This document shows, in pieces, positions 33,945-43,514 of a DNA stretch of 64,000 bases. This DNA comes from Aphanomyces cochlioides (lineage: Eukaryota > Oomycota > Saprolegniomycetes > Saprolegniales > Verrucalvaceae). The position numbers were made by a program, and so were the translations under genes. Location of the stretch: positions 3,534,001 through 3,598,000 of the forward strand of contig JAHQRK010000005.1 in the NCBI GenBank assembly GCA_019828595.1, given 5' to 3'. The notes beneath the pieces are model-generated. The model worked only from the letters and a program-made list of their open reading frames with translations. It ran no database searches and had not been told where the DNA came from. How positions within the stretch are numbered: the stretch's first letter is position 1; each line of letters starts with the position of its first letter.

Positions 33945-34459
33945 TCAGTAATTAGAATGTTTGCATACAACTTGCCGCGAATATGCAAGCTGGTTCTTGC
34001 TTCGTTCAAAGCTGAGATCTGCCTCGGAGATATCATATCTCTTCATTTGGACTAGAAAGAACGCTTCCATTAACACCAGCAGCTCGCGCTCCACGCGGAA
34101 CCATTCGACCCGTTGAGTCTGGCACGGGACGCAACATTGACAGTATGATACACCCATCAACAACCAGGCAAAATCCTCGTCTTTCGCAGGAAATATCCTA
34201 TTTTAAGCGAAATTTGAAAGCGAAGTTATCGTTTCATAGGATTTATCCCATGCATTACTGAAGGTGCAGTCCTGACAGTTTCAAACTGCACATCCCAACT
34301 CGACCTTTCAGTTCGAATGCCATTCGAGATGCTAATTTGAATATTTTCTAATTCTTCATGTCCATCAAAGTTGTTACAAGTCCAGACGAGGGAGGCTTTC
34401 CTCGGATCCTTCCGACTTGCTTCGAGACTGTACAGTGTATGTGTGATGAATAATCTCAT
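33945..34459 (-). CDS. hypothetical protein, structure unclear
   Basis: Not recognised. Two minus-strand segments look protein-like: RKASLVWTCNNFDGHEELE (34300-34420) and RVERELLVLMEAFFLVQMK with YDISEADLSFERSKNQ (33970-34110), the latter running to a stop at 33945. They are in different frames and the short AT-rich stretch between (about 34165-34228) could hold an intron, but I see no convincing splice pair. No function is proposed. Confidence 0.28.
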
Positions 34460-34741
34460 TGAGAACGTTTGATCAAATATTTAGCCACCCACTGGAATGC
34501 AGATCGTGGAAAATATTTTCGCTGGATTTTACCATGTACCAGGTCGAGAATGCATCTCAGTCACTCGCCAATTTTTCACTTGATTAAAGTATACGTTTGT
34601 ATGCATATTAACTTGTGACCAAGGCGTGGGAGATTTCGTTTGGTCGCTTGTCACGAACGTGTCAAACGCCTCCAAGGAGATTCCGATCGGTTCGACGACT
34701 CTATTTCTCAACTCACAGCCTCTCCGTGAAGCTGTCCAGCG

Positions 34742-35494
34742 ATGGTCTTGAGCATACTCGTCCTGTCCGAAGCCGCCAAGACACACGACGGTGGAGCGAC
34801 AGTGCGAGTGTCCAAGACATCCTTCATCATGATCTACTTCTGCCTCTGTCTCGGCAGCAAGTATTACATTGCCAACCAACCTGGCAATGTGCTCCAAGGA
34901 CTCCTCCCAGATTCCCGCGACAATCCTCCTTTCATCCCGATGGAAATCGCGCCATCCATCAACCTCAACACCCTCGTGTTGCCCAAGTCACTTGTGACTG
35001 ATCATCCCATCCATGCCGCTATCCTCGCAGGATCTCTCGACATGACACAAGCTGCGTTGGACACCTTTGCTGATGTCGACGTGATGTCCAAGCAAAGGAC
35101 GCCTCTCATGCTTGCTGCGACCCTTGGCCGCGTCGACATTATGGAATATTTATTGGATCAAGGCGCCGATGTGTTTGCTGAGAACGATGAAGGCAACACT
35201 GCTTTGCACTTCGCCTGCGATGCTGGCCATGTGTATGCTACGTATGTGCTCCTCACTGCTGGCGCCGATCTTGACCTACCCAACCATGCCCGCAAGACTC
35301 CCGAAGACGTCGCCATGGCGCACCTGCAAGATCTTCTCGACACGAACGGAGTGATCGACGAAGCCATCGTGCGTGCATGGGACCGTCACTACAAAGCCTA
35401 TGGCTTTACCATCCCCACCTCTGTCCTCAAGCAGAGACGGAAGCGGTACGGACGCTTCCTCCACAATCTTTCCATGATTCCCGAACAGAATTAA
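34742..35494 (+). CDS. ankyrin-repeat protein
   Basis: 250 residues, single exon. Ankyrin repeats occupy about residues 95-200: HPIHAAILAGSLDMTQAAL, RTPLMLAATLGRVDIMEYLL, NTALHFACDAGHVYATYVL and a capping KTPEDVAMAHL. A mildly hydrophobic stretch near residues 27-42 (TSFIMIYFCLCLGSKYYI) could be a membrane or buried segment. The C-terminus is basic (LKQRRKRYGRFLHN). Ankyrin repeats are protein-binding scaffolds; no catalytic domain is visible and no partner is implied by neighbours. Confidence 0.75.
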   Translation: MVLSILVLSEAAKTHDGGATVRVSKTSFIMIYFCLCLGSKYYIANQPGNVLQGLLPDSRDNPPFIPMEIAPSINLNTLVLPKSLVTDHPIHAAILAGSLDMTQAALDTFADVDVMSKQRTPLMLAATLGRVDIMEYLLDQGADVFAENDEGNTALHFACDAGHVYATYVLLTAGADLDLPNHARKTPEDVAMAHLQDLLDTNGVIDEAIVRAWDRHYKAYGFTIPTSVLKQRRKRYGRFLHNLSMIPEQN

Positions 35495-35651
35495 GTTAAA
35501 AATGAATTGTATCGTTAATTGTCCAATCAGATCTCCGGATTTCTAGAATTTTCGTTTTCCGGTTAATTACAACCTTGAAATTATCCGGAAAGTCACTTAT
35601 CCGGACATGTGTCGTCCATTTTGTGATTATTTGCGCCGCCAACAACACACC

Positions 35652-36080
35652 ATGTCGTACATGCTGCCGCACTTGTGCACTGGCTGGGCCGTGGACCAAG
35701 CCATCATGACAGAAGGAGAACGCGTCGTCGTAATCCGCTTCGGACATGATCACGATCCGGTATGCATGCAAATGGATGAAGTTTTGTGTGGCATTGCGGA
35801 AGATGTCAAGAACTTCGCAGTCATTTACGTCGTCGATATCACAGAAGTGCCAGATTTCAATACTATGTACGAGCTGTATGACCCATGCACAGTCATGTTC
35901 TTTTACCGCAACAAACACATCATGATCGACTTGGGGACTGGTAATAACAACAAGATTAATTGGGCCTTCAACAACAAGGGCGAAATGATCGATATCATCG
36001 AAACTGTGTACCGTGGTGCGCGCAAAGGCAGGGGTTTGGTCATCTCTCCAAAGGATTACTCGACGAAGTATCGCTATTAG
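35652..36080 (+). CDS. U5 snRNP thioredoxin-like protein DIM1/TXNL4A
   Basis: A spliceosomal 15-kDa protein of the U5/tri-snRNP, essential for pre-mRNA splicing. The single exon from the ATG at 35652 gives 142 residues, the usual size, and is nearly canonical: MSYMLPHLCTGWAVDQAI, VVIRFGHDHDPVCMQMDE, VVDITEVPDFNTMYELYD, MFFYRNKHIMIDLGTG and RGLVISPKDYSTKYRY. An upstream in-frame ATG at 35607 would add 15 residues and is probably leader. Two TATCCGGA elements (35582 and 35598) sit just upstream. Confidence 0.96.
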   Translation: MSYMLPHLCTGWAVDQAIMTEGERVVVIRFGHDHDPVCMQMDEVLCGIAEDVKNFAVIYVVDITEVPDFNTMYELYDPCTVMFFYRNKHIMIDLGTGNNNKINWAFNNKGEMIDIIETVYRGARKGRGLVISPKDYSTKYRY

Positions 36081-36224
36081 ATTGTTGTCCCATCCACGAC
36101 ACATATTGCTCTCATCTTGAAACTAACACAATGCTCGTAGAGCAGAAACCTAATAAACAATGATGCAATGTTCGTGCCAACAAGTTTTGGGATTGCCTTC
36201 TAGATACAAATTCCATTGAACGAC

Positions 36225-36506
36225 TTATTCCTCTTGCTCTTGTGCAAACGGATTCGCAATTTCTTCTGTGCCTTCAACTGGAGATATGAGCATAACTGAC
36301 GTTCCACGGCACACCAAGAGGCCCAATTCGCGAGTCTTTCCCGGTGTTTCAAAGTACTCCACAGCATCATCCAAGACCAAGTTGACAAGTTGGTCGTACC
36401 CCTTGAGATTTCCACAGACTTCTCGTCCTCCAGCAAACTTTACTCGGACCGCCTGGTCGATATACTTGGCCAAATCCAGGATCGGGTCGCGCTTGGTGCC
36501 ACTCAT
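36225..36506 (-). CDS. LSM7: U6 snRNA-associated Sm-like protein LSm7
   Basis: A subunit of the LSm2-8 ring on U6 snRNA and of the cytoplasmic LSm1-7 ring in mRNA decay. From MSGTKRDPILDLAKYID the protein has 93 residues with the Sm1 motif (VRVKFAGGREVCGNLKGYDQ) and Sm2 motif (LGLLVCRGTSVMLI), and VNLVLDDAVEY between, the LSm7 signature. The tail is acidic. An in-frame ATG at 36536 would extend it by ten residues. Two spliceosomal components, DIM1 and LSm7, lie next to each other in convergent orientation. Confidence 0.93.
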   Translation of the reverse strand: MSGTKRDPILDLAKYIDQAVRVKFAGGREVCGNLKGYDQLVNLVLDDAVEYFETPGKTRELGLLVCRGTSVMLISPVEGTEEIANPFAQEQEE

Positions 36507-36634
36507 GACGCTGTCCACGAAGATTGAAAATGTCACCTTTAGTAATTTATGTCTCTGCTAAATTAAATATAGGAAATGAAAGGAAACCTATAAGAAATGA
36601 TATCCTATTTAATTGGACGAACATTTCAAAATCC

Positions 36635-38201
36635 ATGGAGATCTCAATGAAGGTGTGCTGTATGGGCGCTGGGTATGTCGGAGGACCAACCATGGCTGTC
36701 ATTTCCAAGTTCTGTCCGTCGATCAACGTGACGGTCGTCGATGTCAGTGAGAAACAGATTGCGAGGTGGAACTCGGACGATTTCAACCTTCCAATCTACG
36801 AACCTGGTCTGGTGGATCTTGTCAAAGAGAACAGAGGACGCAATCTCTTTTTCTCGACAGACATTGACAGGCATATCAAGGAGGCAGATCTCATCTTTGT
36901 CTGTGTTAACACTCCCACCAAAGTTACTGGAATTGGAGCTGGAAGCGCTGCGGATACCAAGAACGTCGAGTTGTGCGCACGTATGATTGCTGAGTACGCG
37001 ACAAGCGACAAGATTGTCGTCGAAAAGTCGACAGTCCCTGTACACACAGCTGAAGTTCTGACGACCGTTTTCAATGCGAACAGCCAGTATATGGATGATG
37101 TTAGTCTCGTTCTCATGGATTATCGTTGTAGAAGCAACATCCATTTCGAAGTGCTCTCGAACCCCGAATTCCTGAGCGAAGGAACAGCCGTTCATGACCT
37201 CATGTCACCATCGCGAGTCTTGATTGGGGGTGCCAACACTTCATCAGGGCAAGCCGCAGTTCAGAAGCTCGTGAGCATCTACGAGCACTGGATTCCACGA
37301 GGTGCAGCATTTGTGCATACCATTTGTATCATCTCCAAGTAGACAAAATCCTCACAACGAATGTGTGGTCGTCAGAGCTGTCCAAGCTTGTTGCGAATGC
37401 TTTTCTAGCTCAACGCATATCTAGTATCAATTCTATCTCTGCGATCTGTGAAGCAACAGGTTGAAATTCTCCCTGATATGGTCATTTGAACCTCCATGGC
37501 GCAGGTGCTGATGTCACTGAAGTTGCTAGAGCAGTAGGAACTGATCCTCGCATTGGCGACAAGTTCCTACAAGTTTCAGTTGGATTCGGCGGTTCATGCT
37601 TCCAAAAGGTAAGAGTTCCACAACAATACCTCCTCATGATGCCCGGAAGGATGTCCTCAACCTCGTGTACTTGGCTGAAAGTTTCCACCTCACTGAAGTT
37701 GCAGCCTACTGGAGAAGTGTCGTGACAATGAACGAGTACCAAAAGAACCGCTTTGCCATGCACATGGTGCGCACAATGTTCAACTCTGTGACGAACAAGA
37801 AGATTGGCATCTTGGGCTTTGCTTACAAGAAAGACACGGGAGACACGCGAGAGACACCAGCGGCCGCTGTCATCAAAACTCTCGTCACTGAGCGAGCTAA
37901 AGTATTTGTCTACGATCCCAAAGTCGAAGTGGAAGATCTGGTGAATGAGCTGAGGTATCATGGCATGACCGAAGACGAGGTTCGAAGCGTTGAGTTCGTG
38001 CGGGATCCTTATCAAGTTGTCGACAAGGCCCATGCTTTAGCTGTCATGACTGACTGGGAAGAGTTCAAGACGTATGACTACACCCGGATCCACGACTGCA
38101 TGCTCAAGCCGGCCTTTCTCTTTGACGGACGAAACCTCCTCCCTCATGAAGATCTGCGGCGCGTCGGCTTTACGGTCCATGGGATCGGCAAGAAACAATG
38201 A
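36635..38201 (+). CDS. UDP-glucose 6-dehydrogenase
   Basis: Oxidises UDP-glucose to UDP-glucuronate, a precursor of wall and matrix polysaccharides. Five exons (36635-37086, 37132-37302, 37343-37459, 37505-37608, 37650-38201) have introns of 40-45 bases. It shows the N-terminal Rossmann motif [78 protein letters not shown], the catalytic Cys in [15 protein letters not shown] (rejoined across an intron), [18 protein letters not shown] and the C-terminal VMTDWEEF. Every family landmark is present, so the enzyme should be functional. Stop lies 38 bases from the convergent H15-like gene. Confidence 0.95.
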
Positions 38202-38239
38202 TGCATTAAGAAAATATGATCTACACTGTAGATACCGAC

Positions 38240-38800
38240 TTACCATTCACAATCTTTGTAGTCTTCATATCCATCCCCATAACGATACTCGACTTCATGG
38301 CCATACGAATAGCCATCGGAAATCCATGTCCAGTAGGTCTTCTTGCAGTTTTCGCACTTTTGTTTAGATCCACGGGCAACGGAATCCTCATCGATGAATT
38401 CGCTGTCCGCCCAAGTGTTACAGTAGCAGCACAAAACATGGCCAGCAGCTCGATGGCTCTCCTCGTCTTGTTGGGCTTGTGCTTCGGCTTGTGCTTTACC
38501 CATGTGAGCCAAATAAGCCGCGCTATCTTCGCCTCCATGGTAAGACGCGCCAACCTTTCCAAAATCCTCTCGATCGCTCTCAATGAGCTCTTGAAGCGCT
38601 TTCTTGACGCGAGTATTCAATGCCGTAGAGGGCTCGAGGTCGAACTCCTCTTGCAACCGCTTCTTGATCTTGGGCAGACTCACGAGGGTCGCTGAGTTTT
38701 TTACAATGTACAGAATGCGGTCTTTTAAACTCTTGGCCTTGGAAGCTGCGCTGCGCTTGGCTGCTGGAACCGCCGCTGGTTCTTTTGCCTTGCTCCTCAT
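38240..38800 (-). CDS. linker-histone-like winged-helix (H15) protein with C-terminal zinc-ribbon-like module
   Basis: 186 residues, single exon. The N-terminus is Ala/Lys-rich (AVPAAKRSAASKAKSLKDR), followed by a winged-helix-like block (ILYIVKNSATLVSLPKIKKRL, then LNTRVKKALQELIESDRED) resembling H15/H1 globular domains. The C-terminal half has two Cys pairs (LCCYCNTWADSEF and KCENCKKTYWTW) spaced like a zinc ribbon, and ends in an aromatic, acidic tail (YGDGYEDYKDCEW). Linker histones do not normally carry Cys modules, so this is more likely a chromatin or transcription factor than a bulk histone. Assignment to H15 is by pattern only. Confidence 0.6.
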   Translation of the reverse strand: MRSKAKEPAAVPAAKRSAASKAKSLKDRILYIVKNSATLVSLPKIKKRLQEEFDLEPSTALNTRVKKALQELIESDREDFGKVGASYHGGEDSAAYLAHMGKAQAEAQAQQDEESHRAAGHVLCCYCNTWADSEFIDEDSVARGSKQKCENCKKTYWTWISDGYSYGHEVEYRYGDGYEDYKDCEW

Positions 38801-38833
38801 CTGTCGGTTTCAAATGTGGTGGTCACACCAAGA

Positions 38834-39300
38834 TGGTCAACCGACCACCACTCTCTCCATGGTTTGATGACTGGAGTGAAGGTGCCGACGATTTCAATTG
38901 CAAACATGAAACCAAGTGCCAGCCACCACTCAGCGACTTCAGTGCTATGGCTTAGGATTCAAATCACCTCTGAAGAGCAACGGACTTGCCAAGTTCAATC
39001 CAACTGAGTAGCTGGATTTCTCCATCTCCAGTAGTTAGATGGAGTACATTTCGCCCTGCATGTACCATGGGCAAAAGGCACGAGCTTTGAGAAAACAGTG
39101 CAGATGCATCCACCGATGCTCAAAGCAATGAGGCCTAGAAGTAAATATGAGGCATTGGCATTGACGACGGCCGTTTGACTCGTTTGACCGCGTAGCTGAA
39201 TCTTTAAAGTGAAACTTGTGAGTTCGAGACTGCTCGGAGGATAATTTCTGCCAGCCCGCAGGGACAACTGATCGACAACTGATGCAGACTCCATTTTCAA
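38834..39300 (-). CDS. putative small membrane protein, exon structure unclear
   Basis: A minus-strand frame from 39300 (MKMESASVVDQLSLRAG) contains one strong hydrophobic segment (ASYLLLGLIALSIGGCICTV). Downstream, another frame has EWWLALGFMFAIEIVGTFTP followed by VIKPWREWWSVDH, also membrane-like, ending near 38812. They could be two exons of one gene, but the connecting splice sites were not identified. No family is recognised. Confidence 0.3.
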
Positions 39301-39628
39301 GTGAGCGCGTGCTTTCTCCCATCAAGTGCAATGCACGAGCGTGACTTCATGTCTTCACTCGGAGTGCAGCTTTTTCAACTGAATTTTGTGAAATGAGTGT
39401 CAAAAAGGGCAAATAGGCAAGCTCGTGTGGAGGTTCAACCTGCGATCACTTGCATGTACTCTGTTCTAACTAGCTTGACCATGGGCTTGATTCACTGCGG
39501 CATCCTTTGGTGCTTTTACCAAGATGAGAGTGCTGATCACCAGCATTCTTTAAGTGGACATGAAATCATCCGGATAAGGTTATCCAGATTTCTCTCTCCT
39601 TCCCCATTCCGATATTCGCCAAGGAGCC

Positions 39629-40252
39629 ATGTTTGACTTCCTCAAGCGACCGACGCTCGAAGACGAGCTCTTCAAGATGCGATTCACCGCCAAGTCGCTC
39701 GTGCGCAATGCAAAGAAGTGTGAGAAGAATCAGGTCGCACAAAAGGCCAAGCTGAAACAAGCGATCGAGAAGGGAAACATGGAGGGAGCCAAAATTTACG
39801 CGCAAAATGTTATCCGCGAGAAGAATCAAGCGCTGAGCTACCTTCAACTTAGCTCTCGCATTGATGCTGTTGCAGCACGTGTCCAGACTGCTATCAGCAT
39901 GGGCAATCTCAAATCCAACATGACAGGCGTCGTGAAAGGCATGAGCGTCGTGATGGATTCGATGAATGTTGAAAAGATATCCAAGACGATGGACCAATTC
40001 GAAAAGCAGTTTGAAGACCTTGACGTTCGTGCCGCGTACATGGAAGGCGCTATGAACAGTACAACTGCCGGTGCAACCCCTGCCGATCAAGTGGACGATC
40101 TTATTCAAATGGTGGCTGACGAAAACGGCCTCCAAATCGCAGGACAATTGGATTCCGCCGGTGCAGTCGGTACGCATATTCCAGTGCCAGCCCCCGCGCC
40201 GCAAGCAACCGACGACCTCAGCGCGCGCCTTGCTGCTCTCCGAAAATCTTAA
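39629..40252 (+). CDS. CHMP1: ESCRT-III subunit CHMP1 (Did2/Vps46)
   Basis: A charged multivesicular body protein that works late in ESCRT-III assembly and recruits the Vps4 ATPase. The single exon encodes 207 residues: a basic first helix (FKMRFTAKSLVRNAKKCEKN), long amphipathic helices (IYAQNVIREKNQALSYLQLSSR and VVKGMSVVMDSMNVEKISKT, shown in part), an acidic C-terminal half and a C-terminal MIM1-type helix DDLSARLAALRKS that binds the Vps4 MIT domain. Length and helix order match the family. ATCCGGATAA at 39568 lies 52 bases before the start. Confidence 0.92.
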   Translation: MFDFLKRPTLEDELFKMRFTAKSLVRNAKKCEKNQVAQKAKLKQAIEKGNMEGAKIYAQNVIREKNQALSYLQLSSRIDAVAARVQTAISMGNLKSNMTGVVKGMSVVMDSMNVEKISKTMDQFEKQFEDLDVRAAYMEGAMNSTTAGATPADQVDDLIQMVADENGLQIAGQLDSAGAVGTHIPVPAPAPQATDDLSARLAALRKS

Positions 40253-40354
40253 AAAGTGAATATTTTCAAAAATTTGAAGAAATAATAAAATTCATGAAAA
40301 ATTGAGATTTTTCACAAAATTCAAATAATAATAATAATATAAACAAATTAAAAT

Positions 40355-41748
40355 TTACACAATCCTCTTGGTTGAAGATTTCTTGCGCACGATTGTCAAA
40401 ACTTTGTCCAGCTTGGCCAGCGCGCGCATTCGATCGACAAAGTCATGCCACGCAAGAACGCCAGCTGGCTGGGCGAGGAACCGCGGAAACTGCGTTCGAA
40501 ACATGCTCTGCAGCAGCTCCTTGGCAACGGGCTCGAATGCGTCAATAGAGACTGCTCCTGAGGTTTCCCATGTGAGCTTCTTCTGCTGGTAGATGGAATA
40601 CCATCGTAGCCCTATGTCTGTCGCAAGAAGACATTGCGGCACGAGGCATTCTTGATAGACTTGGGTGGCAGCAGCAACTGACGGTGCTTCACGAAATTCA
40701 TGCATTCGTTGCCAAGCGAGGAGTGTTTCAAGGTTGAGATCCATTCGAGCAAACTCGAGGAAGGCTCGATAACCATCCGGGTGCTGAAGAAAGGAGAGAA
40801 AGCTTGAAGCATTTGGAGTTGCCATGCCTCGGCTTGAGGATGCGGTGGAGAGAACAGATATTCGTTGGGAAAAGAGGCCTTGAGGACTGCGGACATGGTG
40901 CAGGGGTTGGATGATATTGAAATAGTAGAAGACATGAACGGGAAGGCATACAGTGGCGTCGACAATGTATAAATCAAGGATCCATATCCAGCCAAGAGCG
41001 TAGAAGCCAATCGAACATATTGTCTGCTGCACCATACATATGAGAACACCTTTGGCAGTTGCAATGTTTGATTCCCTTAGTCCAAAGTTGTCCACAATGC
41101 GGCTTGACTGCACCGCGAGCGCCAAAGAGAAGCACACGAGGAGAAAAAACTCCCCAATGATCAAGTCCATCGTGAGCTGGTCAAAGCATGCACCTCGCTT
41201 CTGGGTCATGAGGGCACTGAAGTCAAACGGGTAGAACACGGGTACTGCGAAGCAGACGTTGGCGATTCCCCATAGCGCTTCTTGGATGGAAGGATGCAAA
41301 AACCAACGATATCGCATCATGCGTCGAGTCGTCTCTGCAGTTGCCAGGCTTGGTTGCGCAAGTAACTCTGTGATTTTGAAGGTCACGACTTGAGATAATT
41401 GAACGAGCAAGTATGAAATCCTACAAACATGATGAGGACAATGTCTTGGTTCCAGGCAGCGTACACTCCACAAAGACACAAAACAAACCACAAGGCGTAG
41501 AAGATGCAGCTCGCATTGAGGATGTCGACCACTGGCAAGATGAGAGCGAAACCCATGAAGCACACGGCAGGAACTGCCATCGCACGCGGTTGGCGGTATT
41601 TTATGCAAACATGTCGCCTGTGTTGGAGGTATATTGCCAGCGCTACTGGCATGTACAGACAGGATATGCCGCTCATGAGAAGCGGCAACATCGCCGTCGA
41701 AATCGGTGCCATCGCGGCGAATAGCGTGTGGTCGTTCAAAACGCCCAC
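40355..41748 (-). CDS. seven-transmembrane receptor-like protein with C-terminal RGS domain
   Basis: Two exons (41465-41748 and 40355-41420) flank a 44-base intron. The first ~330 residues carry about seven hydrophobic segments, including MLPLLMSGISCLYMPVALAI, ALWFVLCLCGVYAAW-type and ICMVQQTICSIGFYALGW stretches. The C-terminal ~130 residues form an RGS domain: SFLSFLQHPDGYRAFLEFAR, LETLLAWQRMHEFREA, and SMFRTQFPRFLAQP. RGS domains accelerate GTP hydrolysis by G-alpha. A 7TM-RGS protein, as in plant RGS1 and several protist and oomycete receptors, would combine sensing with signal termination. Ligand is unknown. Confidence 0.85.
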
Positions 41749-42361
41749 GTTGGCGATCTATTCTGAGCTAGCCACTCCGCATGAAGCTTTAATCTTGACA
41801 ATTCCAATACCGCACAACTTTAACCCAACATGTCCCCAAGCGTTTCTCCTGTTTGTGAAGGCTCTTATCGGCCTGCATCATGCATGTCAACATCAACACC
41901 CCCAATCAACTTTCATGTCGTTTGGTTGGTCATACCAGAGACCCTTGGATACAGTAGCCTTTAACTATTAACGTAAGGGCGTGCTGAACCACCGGACAAG
42001 ACATCATCACTCAGGAAGCGCTTCATTTACTTCATCTCACGACTTTCAGGACGAGGGAGCGAAGCGGCGCGTCAAAGTGGTGAACCATGAAGGTTGTTGG
42101 ATGACACTACAGTATAGTTAATGAATGTCTTTAGTTTTGATTGGCTGAAAATATTGAATTTTTATCCAATCAGATTGAATAAGGTCTTTGATTGGCTATA
42201 ATTTCATGTGAATTTGATTGGCCATTGCGTCGTATCGAGTTTGGTTGGTTTGCAAAGTGGAGGATTCAGTCGTAAAGAAGACGTTGTCCGGTCCATTTAC
42301 TTAAACCTTAAACAAGGTAAGATGAATATGGACGAGGCGTTGGTCAAGTAGACATCTCTAG
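41749..42361. promoter_or_regulatory. CCAAT-box-rich region upstream of ribosomal protein P2
   Basis: No gene is visible here. Within 42140-42224 there are four CCAAT-type boxes: GATTGGCT at 42140, CCAATCA at 42168, GATTGGCT at 42191 and GATTGGCC at 42217. GGTTGGTT follows at 42243. Such clusters upstream of a highly expressed ribosomal gene suggest NF-Y-type control (inference). Confidence 0.5.
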
Positions 42362-42712
42362 ATGCGTCACGTTGCTGCTTTCCTTTTGGTCGTCTTGGGC
42401 GGTAACGCCACTCCTTCCTTTGCCGATGTGGAAAAGGTCATCACTGCCGTTGGCGGTGAAGTCGACACTGAACGCCTTGAAGCCCTCTTGAAGGAAGTCG
42501 AAGGCAAGGACGTGTACGAACTTATCGCGGCCGGCCAAGCGAAACTCGCGACTGTCTCTGTTGGTGGAGGTGCTGCCTCGTCTGGTGCTGCTGCTGCCGC
42601 CTCTGCTGGCGGTGCTGCTGCTGCCCCTGCCAAGGAAGAACCCAAGGAAGAAGAAGCTGACCTTGACCTTGGTGGTGGCATGGACATGTTCGGCGGCTCG
42701 TCTGACTACTAG
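42362..42712 (+). CDS. 60S acidic ribosomal protein P2
   Basis: A P-stalk protein of the large ribosomal subunit that recruits translational GTPases. 116 residues: the N-terminal dimerisation domain (MRHVAAFLLVVLGGNATPS, ADVEKVITAVGGEVD), an Ala/Gly-rich hinge and an acidic KEEPKEEEADLDL stretch. The tail ends GGGMDMFGGSSDY rather than the SDDDMGFGLFD ending that is otherwise very conserved among eukaryotic P-proteins. The start context and length fit P2; no intron is visible in the coding part. Confidence 0.92.
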   Translation: MRHVAAFLLVVLGGNATPSFADVEKVITAVGGEVDTERLEALLKEVEGKDVYELIAAGQAKLATVSVGGGAASSGAAAAASAGGAAAAPAKEEPKEEEADLDLGGGMDMFGGSSDY

Positions 42713-42808
42713 ACGTATTTCTCCCATGACCTCATTGCGCAGAGTCTAAAGAGTAATACCAAATGACGCACGCGTTTCGCTCGTGTTAGGAAACTACACC
42801 TTCAACAG

Positions 42809-43160
42809 CTAGCCATGTGGAAACGTGAAATGAAACAAGCTCGTCAAGTCAGGTTGCGTCACTGTCATTTGACCCACAGGTTGACAGCGGGCTTGGGCTG
42901 GTCCAGTGGCTTTCGCCTTCTTCAGTGACATATCTTTATCTTCCAATTTGTATTCGCTCGTGCGGCGCTTTGCTGGCTGCGGGGCTGGCATCTCCATCGT
43001 CTTGGGGCTTTTCAAGATATGGAAGAACTGAGAGCTCTCAAGTTTTTCCGAAAGGACATGACGGTTGCATTCCTCGTGTCTTCCATGGAATAAATCTTGT
43101 CGGACGCTGGTTATCTCCTCTTGTATCTGATGAGATCTATCGCAACCTCATCCCCACAGC
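42809..43160 (-). CDS. hypothetical basic protein, 3' exon
   Basis: An open minus-strand frame runs from about 43160 (QEEITSVRQDLFHGRH) to a stop at 42809, with MPAPQPAKRRTSEYKLEDKD and LKKAKATGPAQARCQPV. The composition (Lys/Arg with Pro) suggests a nuclear or RNA-associated protein, but no domain is recognised. The upstream exon(s) between 43160 and 43400 are not resolved. Confidence 0.35.
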
Positions 43161-43514
43161 ACTTGGCAAACCGCAATGACTTCCCCAGAAATTCACCAGT
43201 CCTACAGGAGAGATAGTTGCTGCTCAGTTGGAAAGCCTATGCAAAACAACTTCGATCCTCATGGGGAGAAAGCCCTTTTGAGCTTGCGGAGACCGTCTTC
43301 TTCATATAATAGCGCACTTTGTTTGCTTCTTGTAGGCTAGTCTTGATTCCTTGTATCCATCTTCAGCAAAGGCGGCCCTTTGTCATCGAGATCCATGGCG
43401 GAACTTCCATCTATCTTCGAGGGATGATTTATGAAAAATGATCAGAAGGTATCCGGATACCCATCCGGCCAAGTGGCGTCGCATCCTCAATTCTTCTGTG
43501 TGTGTGTGGAGAGC

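Noticed and set aside
39566..40204. Minus-strand frame of 212 codons opposite CHMP1
   Set aside because: CHMP1 on the plus strand is complete and conserved; the antisense frame has no recognisable domain.
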